Positions 16,304 through 23,570 of a DNA stretch of 39,298 bases are shown in pieces. Origin of the DNA: Polaribacter sp. GTDB lineage: Bacteria > Bacteroidota > Bacteroidia > Flavobacteriales > Flavobacteriaceae. The notes under the pieces are model-generated. The model was not told the origin of the DNA and did no database searches. It saw only the letters and a list, made by a program, of their open reading frames with translations. Numbering within the stretch: the stretch's first letter is position 1; each line of letters begins with the position of its first letter. The stretch covers positions 1-39,298 of the forward strand of contig JAQXEU010000016.1 in the NCBI GenBank assembly GCA_029250685.1, written 5' to 3'. The translations under genes were made by a program, and so were the position numbers.

Positions 16304-17509
16304 ATGATAGATGCAAAAGAAGTTACTTCAGAGAAAGCCGTTTTAATTGGTGTTATTACTCAATTTCAAGACGAAATTCAGTCTGAAGAATATTTAGATG
16401 AGTTAGAGTTTTTAACTTTAACTGCTGGAGGAAAGGCTGTAAAAAGATTTACACAAAAATTAGAAAAACCACATCCCAAAACTTTTATTGGAGCAGGAAA
16501 GTTAGAAGAAGTTAGTGCATATATAGAATCTCACAATATAGGCACAGCCATTTTTGATGATGAGTTATCACCTGCACAAATTAGAAATATTGAAAAAGTT
16601 TTAGATTGTAAAATTTTAGACCGAACCAATTTAATCTTAGATATTTTTGCACAAAGAGCACAAACAAGTTCTGCTAAAACACAAGTAGAATTAGCGCAAT
16701 GTCAATATTTACTTCCAAGATTAACAAGACTTTGGACACACCTTGATAAGCAAAAAGGTGGAATTGGAATGCGTGGACCTGGAGAAACAGAGATTGAAAC
16801 CGATAGACGTATTATTCGTGATAAAATTACCATTCTAAAAAAGAAACTTTTAACCATTGACAGACAAATGGCTGTTCAGCGAAAAAATCGTGGAAAAATG
16901 GTAAGAGTTGCTTTAGTTGGTTATACAAATGTTGGAAAGTCAACTTTAATGAATTTGATTAGTAAAAGTGATGTTTTCGCAGAAAACAAACTCTTTGCGA
17001 CTTTAGACACGACAGTTAGAAAAGTCGTTGTAAAAAACATTCCTTTTTTATTGACAGATACGGTTGGCTTTATCAGAAAATTGCCAACACAATTGGTAGA
17101 ATCCTTTAAATCTACGTTGGATGAAGTTCGAGAAGCAGATTTATTATTACATGTTGTAGATATCTCTCATCCGAATTTTGAAGATCATATTGCGTCTGTA
17201 AACACCATTTTAGATGAGATAAAAAGTGGAGACAAACCAACAATTATGGTTTTTAATAAAATTGATGCGTATGCTCACGAAACGATTGATGAAGATGATT
17301 TGGTAACTGAAAAAACCAAAGCACATTATACGTTAGAAGATTGGCAAAAAACATGGATGAATGATATTGAATTAACATCAGTTTTTATGTCTGCAATCAA
17401 TAAAGAGAATGTTGAAGAGTTTAAAAAGATTACGTACGATGAAGTAAAGAAAATTCATATTGCACGTTTTCCTTATAACAACTTTTTGTACGATGAATAT
17501 GAAGCTTAA
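16304..17509 (+). CDS. hflX: ribosome-associated GTPase HflX
   Basis: GTPase that binds the 50S subunit and rescues or splits stalled ribosomes under stress. The N-terminal HflX domain includes PHPKTFIGAGKLEEV, followed by the family signature GIGMRGPGETEIETDRR. G-domain motifs: G1 GYTNVGKST, G3 DTVGFIRKLP, G4 NKID. Length from the chosen ATG is 401, usual for Bacteroidota. An in-frame TTG at 16295 would add three residues, but it lies inside the -7 element TACCTTTG. The ATG start gives MIDAKEVTSEKAVLIGV, fitting the family N-terminus. The lipoprotein gene follows after 20 bases and is probably co-transcribed. Confidence 0.96.
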   Translation: MIDAKEVTSEKAVLIGVITQFQDEIQSEEYLDELEFLTLTAGGKAVKRFTQKLEKPHPKTFIGAGKLEEVSAYIESHNIGTAIFDDELSPAQIRNIEKVLDCKILDRTNLILDIFAQRAQTSSAKTQVELAQCQYLLPRLTRLWTHLDKQKGGIGMRGPGETEIETDRRIIRDKITILKKKLLTIDRQMAVQRKNRGKMVRVALVGYTNVGKSTLMNLISKSDVFAENKLFATLDTTVRKVVVKNIPFLLTDTVGFIRKLPTQLVESFKSTLDEVREADLLLHVVDISHPNFEDHIASVNTILDEIKSGDKPTIMVFNKIDAYAHETIDEDDLVTEKTKAHYTLEDWQKTWMNDIELTSVFMSAINKENVEEFKKITYDEVKKIHIARFPYNNFLYDEYEA

Positions 17510-17529
17510 CTTTTAAAAAAAAGCATATT

Positions 17530-18255
17530 ATGAAAAATCTATTTTTATACGCAATTGTAGCAATTACATTTTTATCATGCGGAACTCCAGAACCAAAAAA
17601 TGGAGAAGAATTGATTCAATCAATGCATGAAAAATATAATAAGGATTGGTATCAAACTTTAACTTTTGAGCAAGCAACAATCTATTATAATCAATCAGGG
17701 GAAGTTATAAGAGAGCAAACTTGGTTTGAAGCGATGGAGTTGCCAAGTAGCTTAGCAATAAAGTTTGACTCAATTACTTCGGGAACAGGAATTGTATTTA
17801 AAAACGATTCGGTTTCTAACTTTAGAAATGGGTTAAAAGTTTCTTCAAGAAAGTTTTATCACCCACTTTTGATTTTAGGTTTTTCTGTATATGCGCAAAA
17901 CCCAGAAAAAACAACAGAAGATTTATCAAAATTAAATATTGATTTATCAAAAATCAAAACTTCAAATTGGCAAGGAAAAGAAAACTATGTTGTTGGTGAT
18001 GAAAAGGGCACACATTTTTATATTGAAAAAGAACGCTTGTTGTTTACAAAAATGGTTCAATTTGGCTCAAATAACTCAGTAAGCGAAACACAATTTAATA
18101 AATACGAACCTTTACAAAATGGTTGGATTTCTCCAGAAGTGTTGTTTTTTACCAATGGGAAAATGACAATGAAAGAAGTGTATAGCGATATAAAAACACC
18201 AATTTTAGGTAAAGAAGTGTTTGATTTAACTCAATTTGAAAAAGCGAAATGGTAA
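17530..18255 (+). CDS. lipoprotein, LolA/DUF6503-like layout
   Basis: Lipoprotein of 241 residues: lipobox TFLSC with Cys17. The mature part begins with acidic, polar sequence and is mainly beta-strand. It has KNGEELIQSMHEKYNKDWYQ near the N-terminus and ends LTQFEKAKW. The opening helix followed by strands and the general size recall the protein at 13503, so both may be outer-membrane lipid- or lipoprotein-handling proteins. That is a resemblance by eye, not an alignment. It follows hflX in the same orientation. Its stop abuts the stop of the convergent CNNM gene with no base between. Confidence 0.7.
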   Translation: MKNLFLYAIVAITFLSCGTPEPKNGEELIQSMHEKYNKDWYQTLTFEQATIYYNQSGEVIREQTWFEAMELPSSLAIKFDSITSGTGIVFKNDSVSNFRNGLKVSSRKFYHPLLILGFSVYAQNPEKTTEDLSKLNIDLSKIKTSNWQGKENYVVGDEKGTHFYIEKERLLFTKMVQFGSNNSVSETQFNKYEPLQNGWISPEVLFFTNGKMTMKEVYSDIKTPILGKEVFDLTQFEKAKW

Positions 18256-19341
18256 TTATTTTAACGAATCAAAATCGTCAATAATTCCGAGACGTTTTGC
18301 TCTTCGTTCCCAGCTTTTTCTAGCTAAAGCTTGTAGGTCTTCAATATTATCGCTTTCGTCCATGATTTCTAAACCTAATAAGGTTTCAATCATGTCTTCT
18401 TGCGTAACTAAACCACTTACAGAGCCATATTCATCAACAACCAACGCAATATGTTCTCTTTGCTCTATTAATTCTGCAAATAAATCTGGAATTGGTAAAT
18501 TTCTTTTGGTAGCAATAATTGGTCTTTTAATTTCTTTTAAAGGATCATTTCCGTTTCCATTAATAATAGCTTCTAATAATTGATCTTTTAAAAAATAACC
18601 TGTAATATTATCTGGATTTCCCTCAAACAAAGGAATTCTAGAAAAACGTAAATTAGGATTTTGATTAAAGAATTCTTGAATTGTTTGTGTTTCATCAGAA
18701 GATTTTAACACCGTTCTTGGCGTCATAATATCTTTTACTTCTACCTTTTTAAAGTTTAGTAAATTCTTAATCACTTTACTTTCTGATTCTTGAAAAACAC
18801 CTTCTTGTTCAGCAATATCTGTCATCGCTGAAAAATCTTCTCTACTTAAAACAGATCCATGACCCGGTTTTCCAAAGAGTTTTGTGAACAACTGTAATAC
18901 CCACAAAATTCCTGTCCATTTAAAAATGAAAATAAAGATTGTTAAGGTTTGTGTACTAAATTTTGCTAATTTTTGCCAATGAGTTGCCCCGATAGTTTTG
19001 GGGATAATTTCTGAAATAATTAGAATTAAAACAGTCATAATAGCAGAAACAACTCCAACGATATTTATTCCATATAAATCAATTTTATAAGGTAAGCTTT
19101 CTGCTTGAACACCCACTAAAATAGCACCAACAGTATGTGCGACTGTGTTTAAAGTTAAGATGGCAATTAGTGGTTTATCAACATCTTTTTTTAGTTTTTC
19201 TAATTGAAAAGCAAACGCTTTATTTTCGCCTTTTTTTACTTCAATAAAAGTTGTTGTAACACTTAGTAAAACCGCTTCAAGAATTGAGCATAAGAATGAA
19301 AAAAAGATTGAAAAAGTGGCAAAAACTAGTAATAGTGTCAT
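18256..19341 (-). CDS. CNNM/CorC-type membrane protein with CBS pair
   Basis: HlyC/CorC family protein of 361 residues. The N-terminal DUF21 domain (about 1-165) has four hydrophobic segments and the starting stretch SFLCSILEAVLLSVT. A Bateman module of two CBS domains (about 190-315) follows, with VKDIMTPRTVL and VVDEYGSVSGLVTQEDMIETLLG. The family is linked to Mg2+ or Co2+ efflux. The usual CorC_HlyC C-terminal domain (another 80 residues) is missing; the protein ends after a short charged tail. The gene faces the lipoprotein gene end to end with abutting stops and no visible terminator between. Confidence 0.9.
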   Translation of the reverse strand: MTLLLVFATFSIFFSFLCSILEAVLLSVTTTFIEVKKGENKAFAFQLEKLKKDVDKPLIAILTLNTVAHTVGAILVGVQAESLPYKIDLYGINIVGVVSAIMTVLILIISEIIPKTIGATHWQKLAKFSTQTLTIFIFIFKWTGILWVLQLFTKLFGKPGHGSVLSREDFSAMTDIAEQEGVFQESESKVIKNLLNFKKVEVKDIMTPRTVLKSSDETQTIQEFFNQNPNLRFSRIPLFEGNPDNITGYFLKDQLLEAIINGNGNDPLKEIKRPIIATKRNLPIPDLFAELIEQREHIALVVDEYGSVSGLVTQEDMIETLLGLEIMDESDNIEDLQALARKSWERRAKRLGIIDDFDSLK

Positions 19342-19368
19342 AATAAAATTTGGTTCGATAAAGATACT

Positions 19369-19405
19369 AAAAAAAAAAACCGCAAGTATTTAAATACTTA
19401 CGGTT
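19369..19405 (-). terminator. intrinsic terminator after the first DUF3078 gene
   Basis: On the minus strand AACCG-t-AAGTATTTAAATACTT-g-CGGTT forms a long stem with one mismatch, followed by a run of eleven T. It lies 22 bases past the DUF3078 stop and separates it from the CNNM gene. Confidence 0.85.
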
Positions 19406-19427
19406 CTAAAAAATGTTTTTATATGTT

Positions 19428-20270
19428 TTAAAAAATGTAATTTACTCCTAAGCCAAAAACTTCTTTAAATTGTGTTTTGCTAGAAGCATTATCATCAACA
19501 ATTGTATGAAAGTTTAAATTGGTAGATAAGTATTTATTGATTTGCATTACAAAGTTTAATTGATAATCTAAATCGATGTTTGTTGGTTTTTCTAAATAAT
19601 TAGAATACAAGTTTAAAATATTTTCCATCGTAATGTTTTCCATAATAACAGTTTTATAGTTTAACGAACCATTAAAACCGAATTCATAACGCGTATTTTT
19701 ACCTAAATCAGTTCCGTAGCTTCCAGAAAATTCATCTGAAACCATTGTAATTTTTGAAGTTAAGGGCGCTAAATTAATTTTAAAATTATCTGATTTTTTC
19801 CATAACATACCAGGCCCAAAACTTAAATACCCTGGCGCTAAAAATGCAGACGTTTTTGCTTTGGGTATTGTTTTGTAATTATAACCGTTTGTAAACTGTG
19901 TTTTAAAGTTTATGAAAGCTGAGTAAGACCAATTCCCTTTTGCTTTTTTTCCATATAAGGAGTTGAATTCAAAACGGTCATCGGTTTTTCTTGTTCCATT
20001 CCCTTTTACGTTGTTTAATCCGTAAGCAAAAATTATTTTATTATCCCAAGTTATATCACCTTTAGAGTAATTAAAATCGTAATTAATTCCTAAGTTTCCA
20101 GAAATGGTGTTTTCTCCACCAGCAATCCAATTAGAAAAAGAAGATTGATTTACTAAAAAAGAAATGTTTCCAGTTTTTTTCCAATTAGAAGTTGAGGCAT
20201 CAGTTTTGTCCTGAGCTTGAATTTGAATTGCAGCAATAAATAATATAGCGAAGCTTATTTTTTTAATCAT
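19428..20270 (-). CDS. DUF3078 outer-membrane protein (copy 1)
   Basis: Exported protein of 280 residues with signal peptide (LFIAAIQIQAQ). It belongs to the DUF3078 family of Bacteroidota: NQSSFSNWIAGGENTISGNL near the N-terminus, then WDNKIIFAYGLNNVKG, LSFGPGMLWKKSDNFKINLAP and a C-terminal strand ending GLGVNYIF with a terminal aromatic, as in outer-membrane barrels. Alternating strands suggest a small beta-barrel. Function is unknown. A close paralogue lies directly upstream, and a strong terminator follows. Confidence 0.88.
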   Translation of the reverse strand: MIKKISFAILFIAAIQIQAQDKTDASTSNWKKTGNISFLVNQSSFSNWIAGGENTISGNLGINYDFNYSKGDITWDNKIIFAYGLNNVKGNGTRKTDDRFEFNSLYGKKAKGNWSYSAFINFKTQFTNGYNYKTIPKAKTSAFLAPGYLSFGPGMLWKKSDNFKINLAPLTSKITMVSDEFSGSYGTDLGKNTRYEFGFNGSLNYKTVIMENITMENILNLYSNYLEKPTNIDLDYQLNFVMQINKYLSTNLNFHTIVDDNASSKTQFKEVFGLGVNYIF

Positions 20271-20327
20271 TTTTTTGAATTTGTTTTATCTATAAGACAG
20301 CAACTTTCTGATAAAGTCACATGAAGT

Positions 20328-21185
20328 TTATCTTTTGTGGAAAATATATTTTAAACCTAAACCGAAAATCTCTTTAAACTGAACTTTGCTAGACGCATTA
20401 TCATCAATTAAAGTGTGAAAAAGCAGTTCTACATCCATGTATTTATTGACGTCAATTGTAAATCTTACCCGGTAATCTAAATCTACATTTTGAGCTCTTT
20501 GTAAATAGTTAGAATACATAGCAATAATGTTTTGCATGCTAATATTACTTGTTATTTTAAAATTAAAGTAAGCAGATAAGCTAAAACCTAAAGCGAATTT
20601 TACATTTTCTCCAGGATCTACACCATATTTTCCAGAAAACTCATTACTTACAAATGTAAATCTTGATGTAGCTGGTGCTATATTTACAGTGATTTCATCC
20701 GACCTTTTCCATAACATTCCTGGTCCAAAAGATAGATATGCTGGCGCAAAGAAGTCAGAAACTAATGTTCTTGGTGTGGTTTTATAGTCATACCCTTTGG
20801 TGTATTGTGTTTTAATGTTTAAGAAAAAAGACATAAACCAATACTTATTATACTTTAAACCTAATAATGAGTTATATTCAAAATTGTCATTCGTTTTACG
20901 TACTCCAGCATCTTTAATATCACTTAAACCATAAACTGTAATAATTCTATTATCCCAGTTCCATCTTCCACTTTTATAATTTAAATCGTAATTAATACCG
21001 ACATTCCCAGCAATAGTATTATCTCCACCGGCTTTCCAATCTGTAAAAGTCGATTGATTGAACAAAAAAGAAAATTGTCCTACGATTTTCCATTTAGGGA
21101 CTACAACAATACTATCACTCTTTTTTTCTTGAGAAAAACCGAGGACAGAAATTAATAAAACACAACCTAAAAGGTGCTTTTTCAT
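20328..21185 (-). CDS. DUF3078 outer-membrane protein (copy 2)
   Basis: Paralogue of the preceding protein, 285 residues, with signal peptide (LLISVLGFSQ). The same landmarks occur in the same order: NQSTFTDWKAGGDNTIAGNV, WDNRIITVYGLSDIKD, LSFGPGMLWKRSDEITVNIAP, LIDDNASSKVQFKEIFGLG. By eye about half the residues are identical. The C-terminus is GLKYIFHKR, with a basic extension after the final aromatic strand. It lies 57 bases upstream of copy 1 on the same strand with no perfect -7 match between, so the pair may be co-transcribed. It is likely an outer-membrane barrel of unknown function. Confidence 0.88.
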   Translation of the reverse strand: MKKHLLGCVLLISVLGFSQEKKSDSIVVVPKWKIVGQFSFLFNQSTFTDWKAGGDNTIAGNVGINYDLNYKSGRWNWDNRIITVYGLSDIKDAGVRKTNDNFEYNSLLGLKYNKYWFMSFFLNIKTQYTKGYDYKTTPRTLVSDFFAPAYLSFGPGMLWKRSDEITVNIAPATSRFTFVSNEFSGKYGVDPGENVKFALGFSLSAYFNFKITSNISMQNIIAMYSNYLQRAQNVDLDYRVRFTIDVNKYMDVELLFHTLIDDNASSKVQFKEIFGLGLKYIFHKR

Positions 21186-21240
21186 CAGATTTTAAATAAA
21201 TTAAAGCAGTAAAAGTAATATGTTTTAAAGGAAAAAAAAA

Positions 21241-21750
21241 TTATTTTGTAGCTTTATATAGTGGAACCGTAGAGCACGCTTCGCCAAACATTATTGTTTT
21301 TGCAACTGGCTGAATCTTTTGAATTAATAAAGTATATGCAGAAGCAGGAATTGGCTTGTTTGTACAACCTTTTATAATTATAGGTTTTCCTTTATATTCT
21401 TCTAAAGAAATTGAATTAATAACTTCCTCAAACACAAGAGATTCTAAAGTCTCTAGATTACCAACCACAATTTTTTTCACGAAAGGAGATAGTTTTGTTG
21501 CCAGTAATAAATAAGCCCAAGAAGGAATAATTGCTTCAGAAGAACAAGTTAACGCAACATAATTACCTTGATATTGATTCCAATTATGATTGTTTACAAA
21601 TGCTCTAAAATCTTTTTCTTTTAAAATGATTTCTTGAAACAACCAATCTTTGATATCAAAAACAACACGTACTCCTTCAGGATAAAAATCTTCAAGATCC
21701 AATGTTACTAATTTACTATTTGTAACTCTATTGATTATTTCTTCAGCCAT
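21241..21750 (-). CDS. DUF2480 family protein
   Basis: Cytoplasmic protein of 169 residues of the Bacteroidota-restricted DUF2480 family (start MAEEIINRVTNSKLVTLDLE, core DIKDWLFQEIILKEKDFR). It contains three separated cysteines in ALTCSSEAIIP, IKGCTNKPIPASAY and GEACSTVPLY, each in a small-residue turn. The two halves repeat the theme AIIPSWAYLLLATKLSP and PIPASAYTLLIQKIQP, an internal duplication. The start is two bases after the stop of sufT, so it is translated as part of the sufE-sufT unit. A role in Fe-S cluster assembly is an inference from this linkage and the cysteines. Confidence 0.85.
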   Translation of the reverse strand: MAEEIINRVTNSKLVTLDLEDFYPEGVRVVFDIKDWLFQEIILKEKDFRAFVNNHNWNQYQGNYVALTCSSEAIIPSWAYLLLATKLSPFVKKIVVGNLETLESLVFEEVINSISLEEYKGKPIIIKGCTNKPIPASAYTLLIQKIQPVAKTIMFGEACSTVPLYKATK

Positions 21751-21752
21751 AC

Positions 21753-22073
21753 TTAAAGCATTCCAAGTTCTAATTTCGCTTCTTCACTCATCATTTCTTG
21801 TGTCCAAGTAGGATCAAAAGTAATTTCCACTTCAGCTTTATTTATTTCTTTTAAAGTCATCACCTTATCTTCTACCTCTCTGGGTAAAGATTCAGCAACA
21901 GGGCAATTTGGAGATGTTAATGTCATTAAAATTTTCGCATCATTATCTTCGTTTACAAAAACGTCATATATCAATCCCAATTCGTAAATATCTACAGGAA
22001 TTTCAGGATCGTAAATAGTTTTTATTACGTTTACAATTTTGTCCCCTACTACTTCTAATTCAGCTTCAGTCAT
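21753..22073 (-). CDS. sufT: SUF-associated DUF59/MIP18 family protein
   Basis: Small Fe-S maturation factor of 106 residues. The DUF59 signature is complete: IYDPEIPVDIYELGLIYDV at 20-38 and LTSPNCPVAESLP with the conserved Cys57, then a helix and VEITFDPTWTQEMMSEEAK. SufT-type proteins help mature or deliver Fe-S clusters. It lies between sufE (12 bases upstream) and DUF2480 (2 bases downstream). The sufBCDS genes are not in the window. The symbol sufT is given by family and context. Confidence 0.9.
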   Translation of the reverse strand: MTEAELEVVGDKIVNVIKTIYDPEIPVDIYELGLIYDVFVNEDNDAKILMTLTSPNCPVAESLPREVEDKVMTLKEINKAEVEITFDPTWTQEMMSEEAKLELGML

Positions 22074-22085
22074 CTTCTTTGTTTT

Positions 22086-22502
22086 TTATTTTGCTTGCAA
22101 TGCAATTGCATATATTTTTATTTGTTTAATCATAGAAACTAAACCGTTTGCTCGTGTTGGACTTAAATGTTCTTTCAGTCCAATTTCATCAACAAAATTT
22201 GTGTCAGCGGCTAAAATATCTCCTGCTTTTTGGTCGGAAAAAACACGTAATAATAACGCAACAATTCCTTTTGTTAAAATAGCATCACTATCAGCGGTAA
22301 AAATAAGTTTATCATTCTGTAAATCAGAATGTAACCAAACTTTAGATTGACAGCCTTTTATTAAGTTTTCATCCAATTTAAAGCTTGCATCGATTAGTGG
22401 TAAAGACTTTCCTAAATCGATGATATATTCGTATCGATCCATCCAATCATCAAACATCGAAAACTCGTCAATAATTTCTTCTTGTATTTCTTTGATAGTC
22501 AT
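22086..22502 (-). CDS. sufE: cysteine desulfuration protein SufE
   Basis: Sulfur acceptor and activator of the SufS cysteine desulfurase, 138 residues. The acceptor Cys51 is in LIKGCQSKVWL, the hallmark of SufE/CsdE. The N-terminal part has FDDWMDRYEYIIDLGKSLP and the C-terminal half ends in the helix GLVSMIKQIKIYA. It is the first gene of sufE-sufT-DUF2480, all with minimal spacing. It is divergent from the PfkB gene, and the two candidate -7 elements lie within 31 bases of each other and face across. Confidence 0.95.
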   Translation of the reverse strand: MTIKEIQEEIIDEFSMFDDWMDRYEYIIDLGKSLPLIDASFKLDENLIKGCQSKVWLHSDLQNDKLIFTADSDAILTKGIVALLLRVFSDQKAGDILAADTNFVDEIGLKEHLSPTRANGLVSMIKQIKIYAIALQAK

Positions 22503-22512
22503 TTTTTAAACT

Positions 22513-22520
22513 TATTTTTG
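22513..22520 (+). promoter_or_regulatory. candidate -7 element for the PfkB kinase
   Basis: TATTTTTG, a perfect TAnnTTTG match, 55 bases before the PfkB ATG and just 11 bases from the sufE start. Confidence 0.35.
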
Positions 22521-22550
22521 CACAGTATAATAACTGATTTTGTAAAAGGG

Positions 22551-22558
22551 CAAAATTA
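22551..22558 (-). promoter_or_regulatory. candidate -7 element for sufE
   Basis: Minus strand TAATTTTG, a perfect TAnnTTTG match, 48 bases before the sufE ATG. With the plus-strand element at 22513 it gives two divergent transcripts that overlap in their leaders. Confidence 0.35.
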
Positions 22559-22575
22559 AGGATAATAAATAACAA

Positions 22576-23502
22576 ATGAGTAAATTATTAGCAGTTGGTA
22601 CTGTAGCTTTTGATGCAATTGAAACGCCTTTTGGTAAAACAGATAAAATCCTTGGAGGTTCTGGAACTTTCGTTGGATTAGCAGCAAGTCAATTTGGTGT
22701 AGAAACAGGAGTTGTTTCTGTTGTTGGTGGAGATTTTCCGCAATCCTATTTAGATATGATGAATTCTAAAGGAATTAATACTGACGGGGTTGAAATTATA
22801 AAAGAAGGAAAAACATTTTTTTGGAGTGGAAAATATCATAACGATATGAACTCTAGAGATACGTTGATAACTGAATTAAATGTTTTAGAGCATTTTGCAC
22901 CAGTTGTTCCAGAAAATTTTAAAGATTCTGAAATTGTAATGTTAGGAAATTTACATCCATTAACACAAGCATCAGTTTTAGATCAAATGGCAGTAAAACC
23001 TAAGTTAGTAGTTTTAGATACGATGAACTTTTGGATGGATATAGCTTTAAATGATTTACATGAAGTAATAAAAAGAATAGATGTAATTACAATTAACGAT
23101 GAAGAAGCGCGTCAATTAAGTGGAGAATATTCGTTGGTAAATGCTGCGAAAAAAATCCATGAAATGGGGCCAAAATATGTTGTGATTAAAAAAGGAGAGC
23201 ATGGAGCTTTATTATTTAATGAAGGTGAAATGTTTTTTGCACCAGCTTTGCCATTAGCAGATGTTTTTGATCCAACTGGAGCAGGAGACACATTTGCAGG
23301 AGGTTTTTGTGGGTATTTAGCAAAAACAGGAAACATTTCTTTTGAAAACATGAAAAATGCCATTATTTATGGGTCTAATTTAGCATCCTTTTGTGTAGAA
23401 AAGTTTGGAACACAAAGAATGGAAGAACTGACCAAAGATGAAGTAAAAGAGCGCTTAAAAGCCTTTAAGCAACTAACACAATTTGATATTGAAATTTCAT
23501 AA
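22576..23502 (+). CDS. PfkB-family sugar or nucleoside kinase
   Basis: Ribokinase-fold kinase of 308 residues. PfkB signature 1 is GGSGTFVGLAASQFG near 29-43; signature 2 is DPTGAGDTFAGGFCGYLAK near 234, with the catalytic Asp in GAGD and the anion hole. The protein phosphorylates a sugar or nucleoside hydroxyl; the substrate is not evident from the sequence. It is followed, after a terminator-like hairpin, by a PurF-like gene in the same orientation. A substrate that feeds ribose phosphate or purine metabolism would fit, but this is inference. Confidence 0.9.
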   Translation: MSKLLAVGTVAFDAIETPFGKTDKILGGSGTFVGLAASQFGVETGVVSVVGGDFPQSYLDMMNSKGINTDGVEIIKEGKTFFWSGKYHNDMNSRDTLITELNVLEHFAPVVPENFKDSEIVMLGNLHPLTQASVLDQMAVKPKLVVLDTMNFWMDIALNDLHEVIKRIDVITINDEEARQLSGEYSLVNAAKKIHEMGPKYVVIKKGEHGALLFNEGEMFFAPALPLADVFDPTGAGDTFAGGFCGYLAKTGNISFENMKNAIIYGSNLASFCVEKFGTQRMEELTKDEVKERLKAFKQLTQFDIEIS

Positions 23503-23506
23503 ATAT

Positions 23507-23538
23507 AAATCCGCGCTTTTTGCTGCGGATTTTTTTTT
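23507..23538 (+). terminator. terminator between pfkB-like and purF-like genes
   Basis: AAATCCGC, ten-base loop, GCGGATTT followed by more T. It starts four bases after the PfkB stop and ends about 30 bases before the next ATG. No perfect -7 element follows it, so it may be leaky or an attenuator. Confidence 0.8.
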
Positions 23539-23570
23539 AACACAACACACACTAAATAACTGAGATTAAA

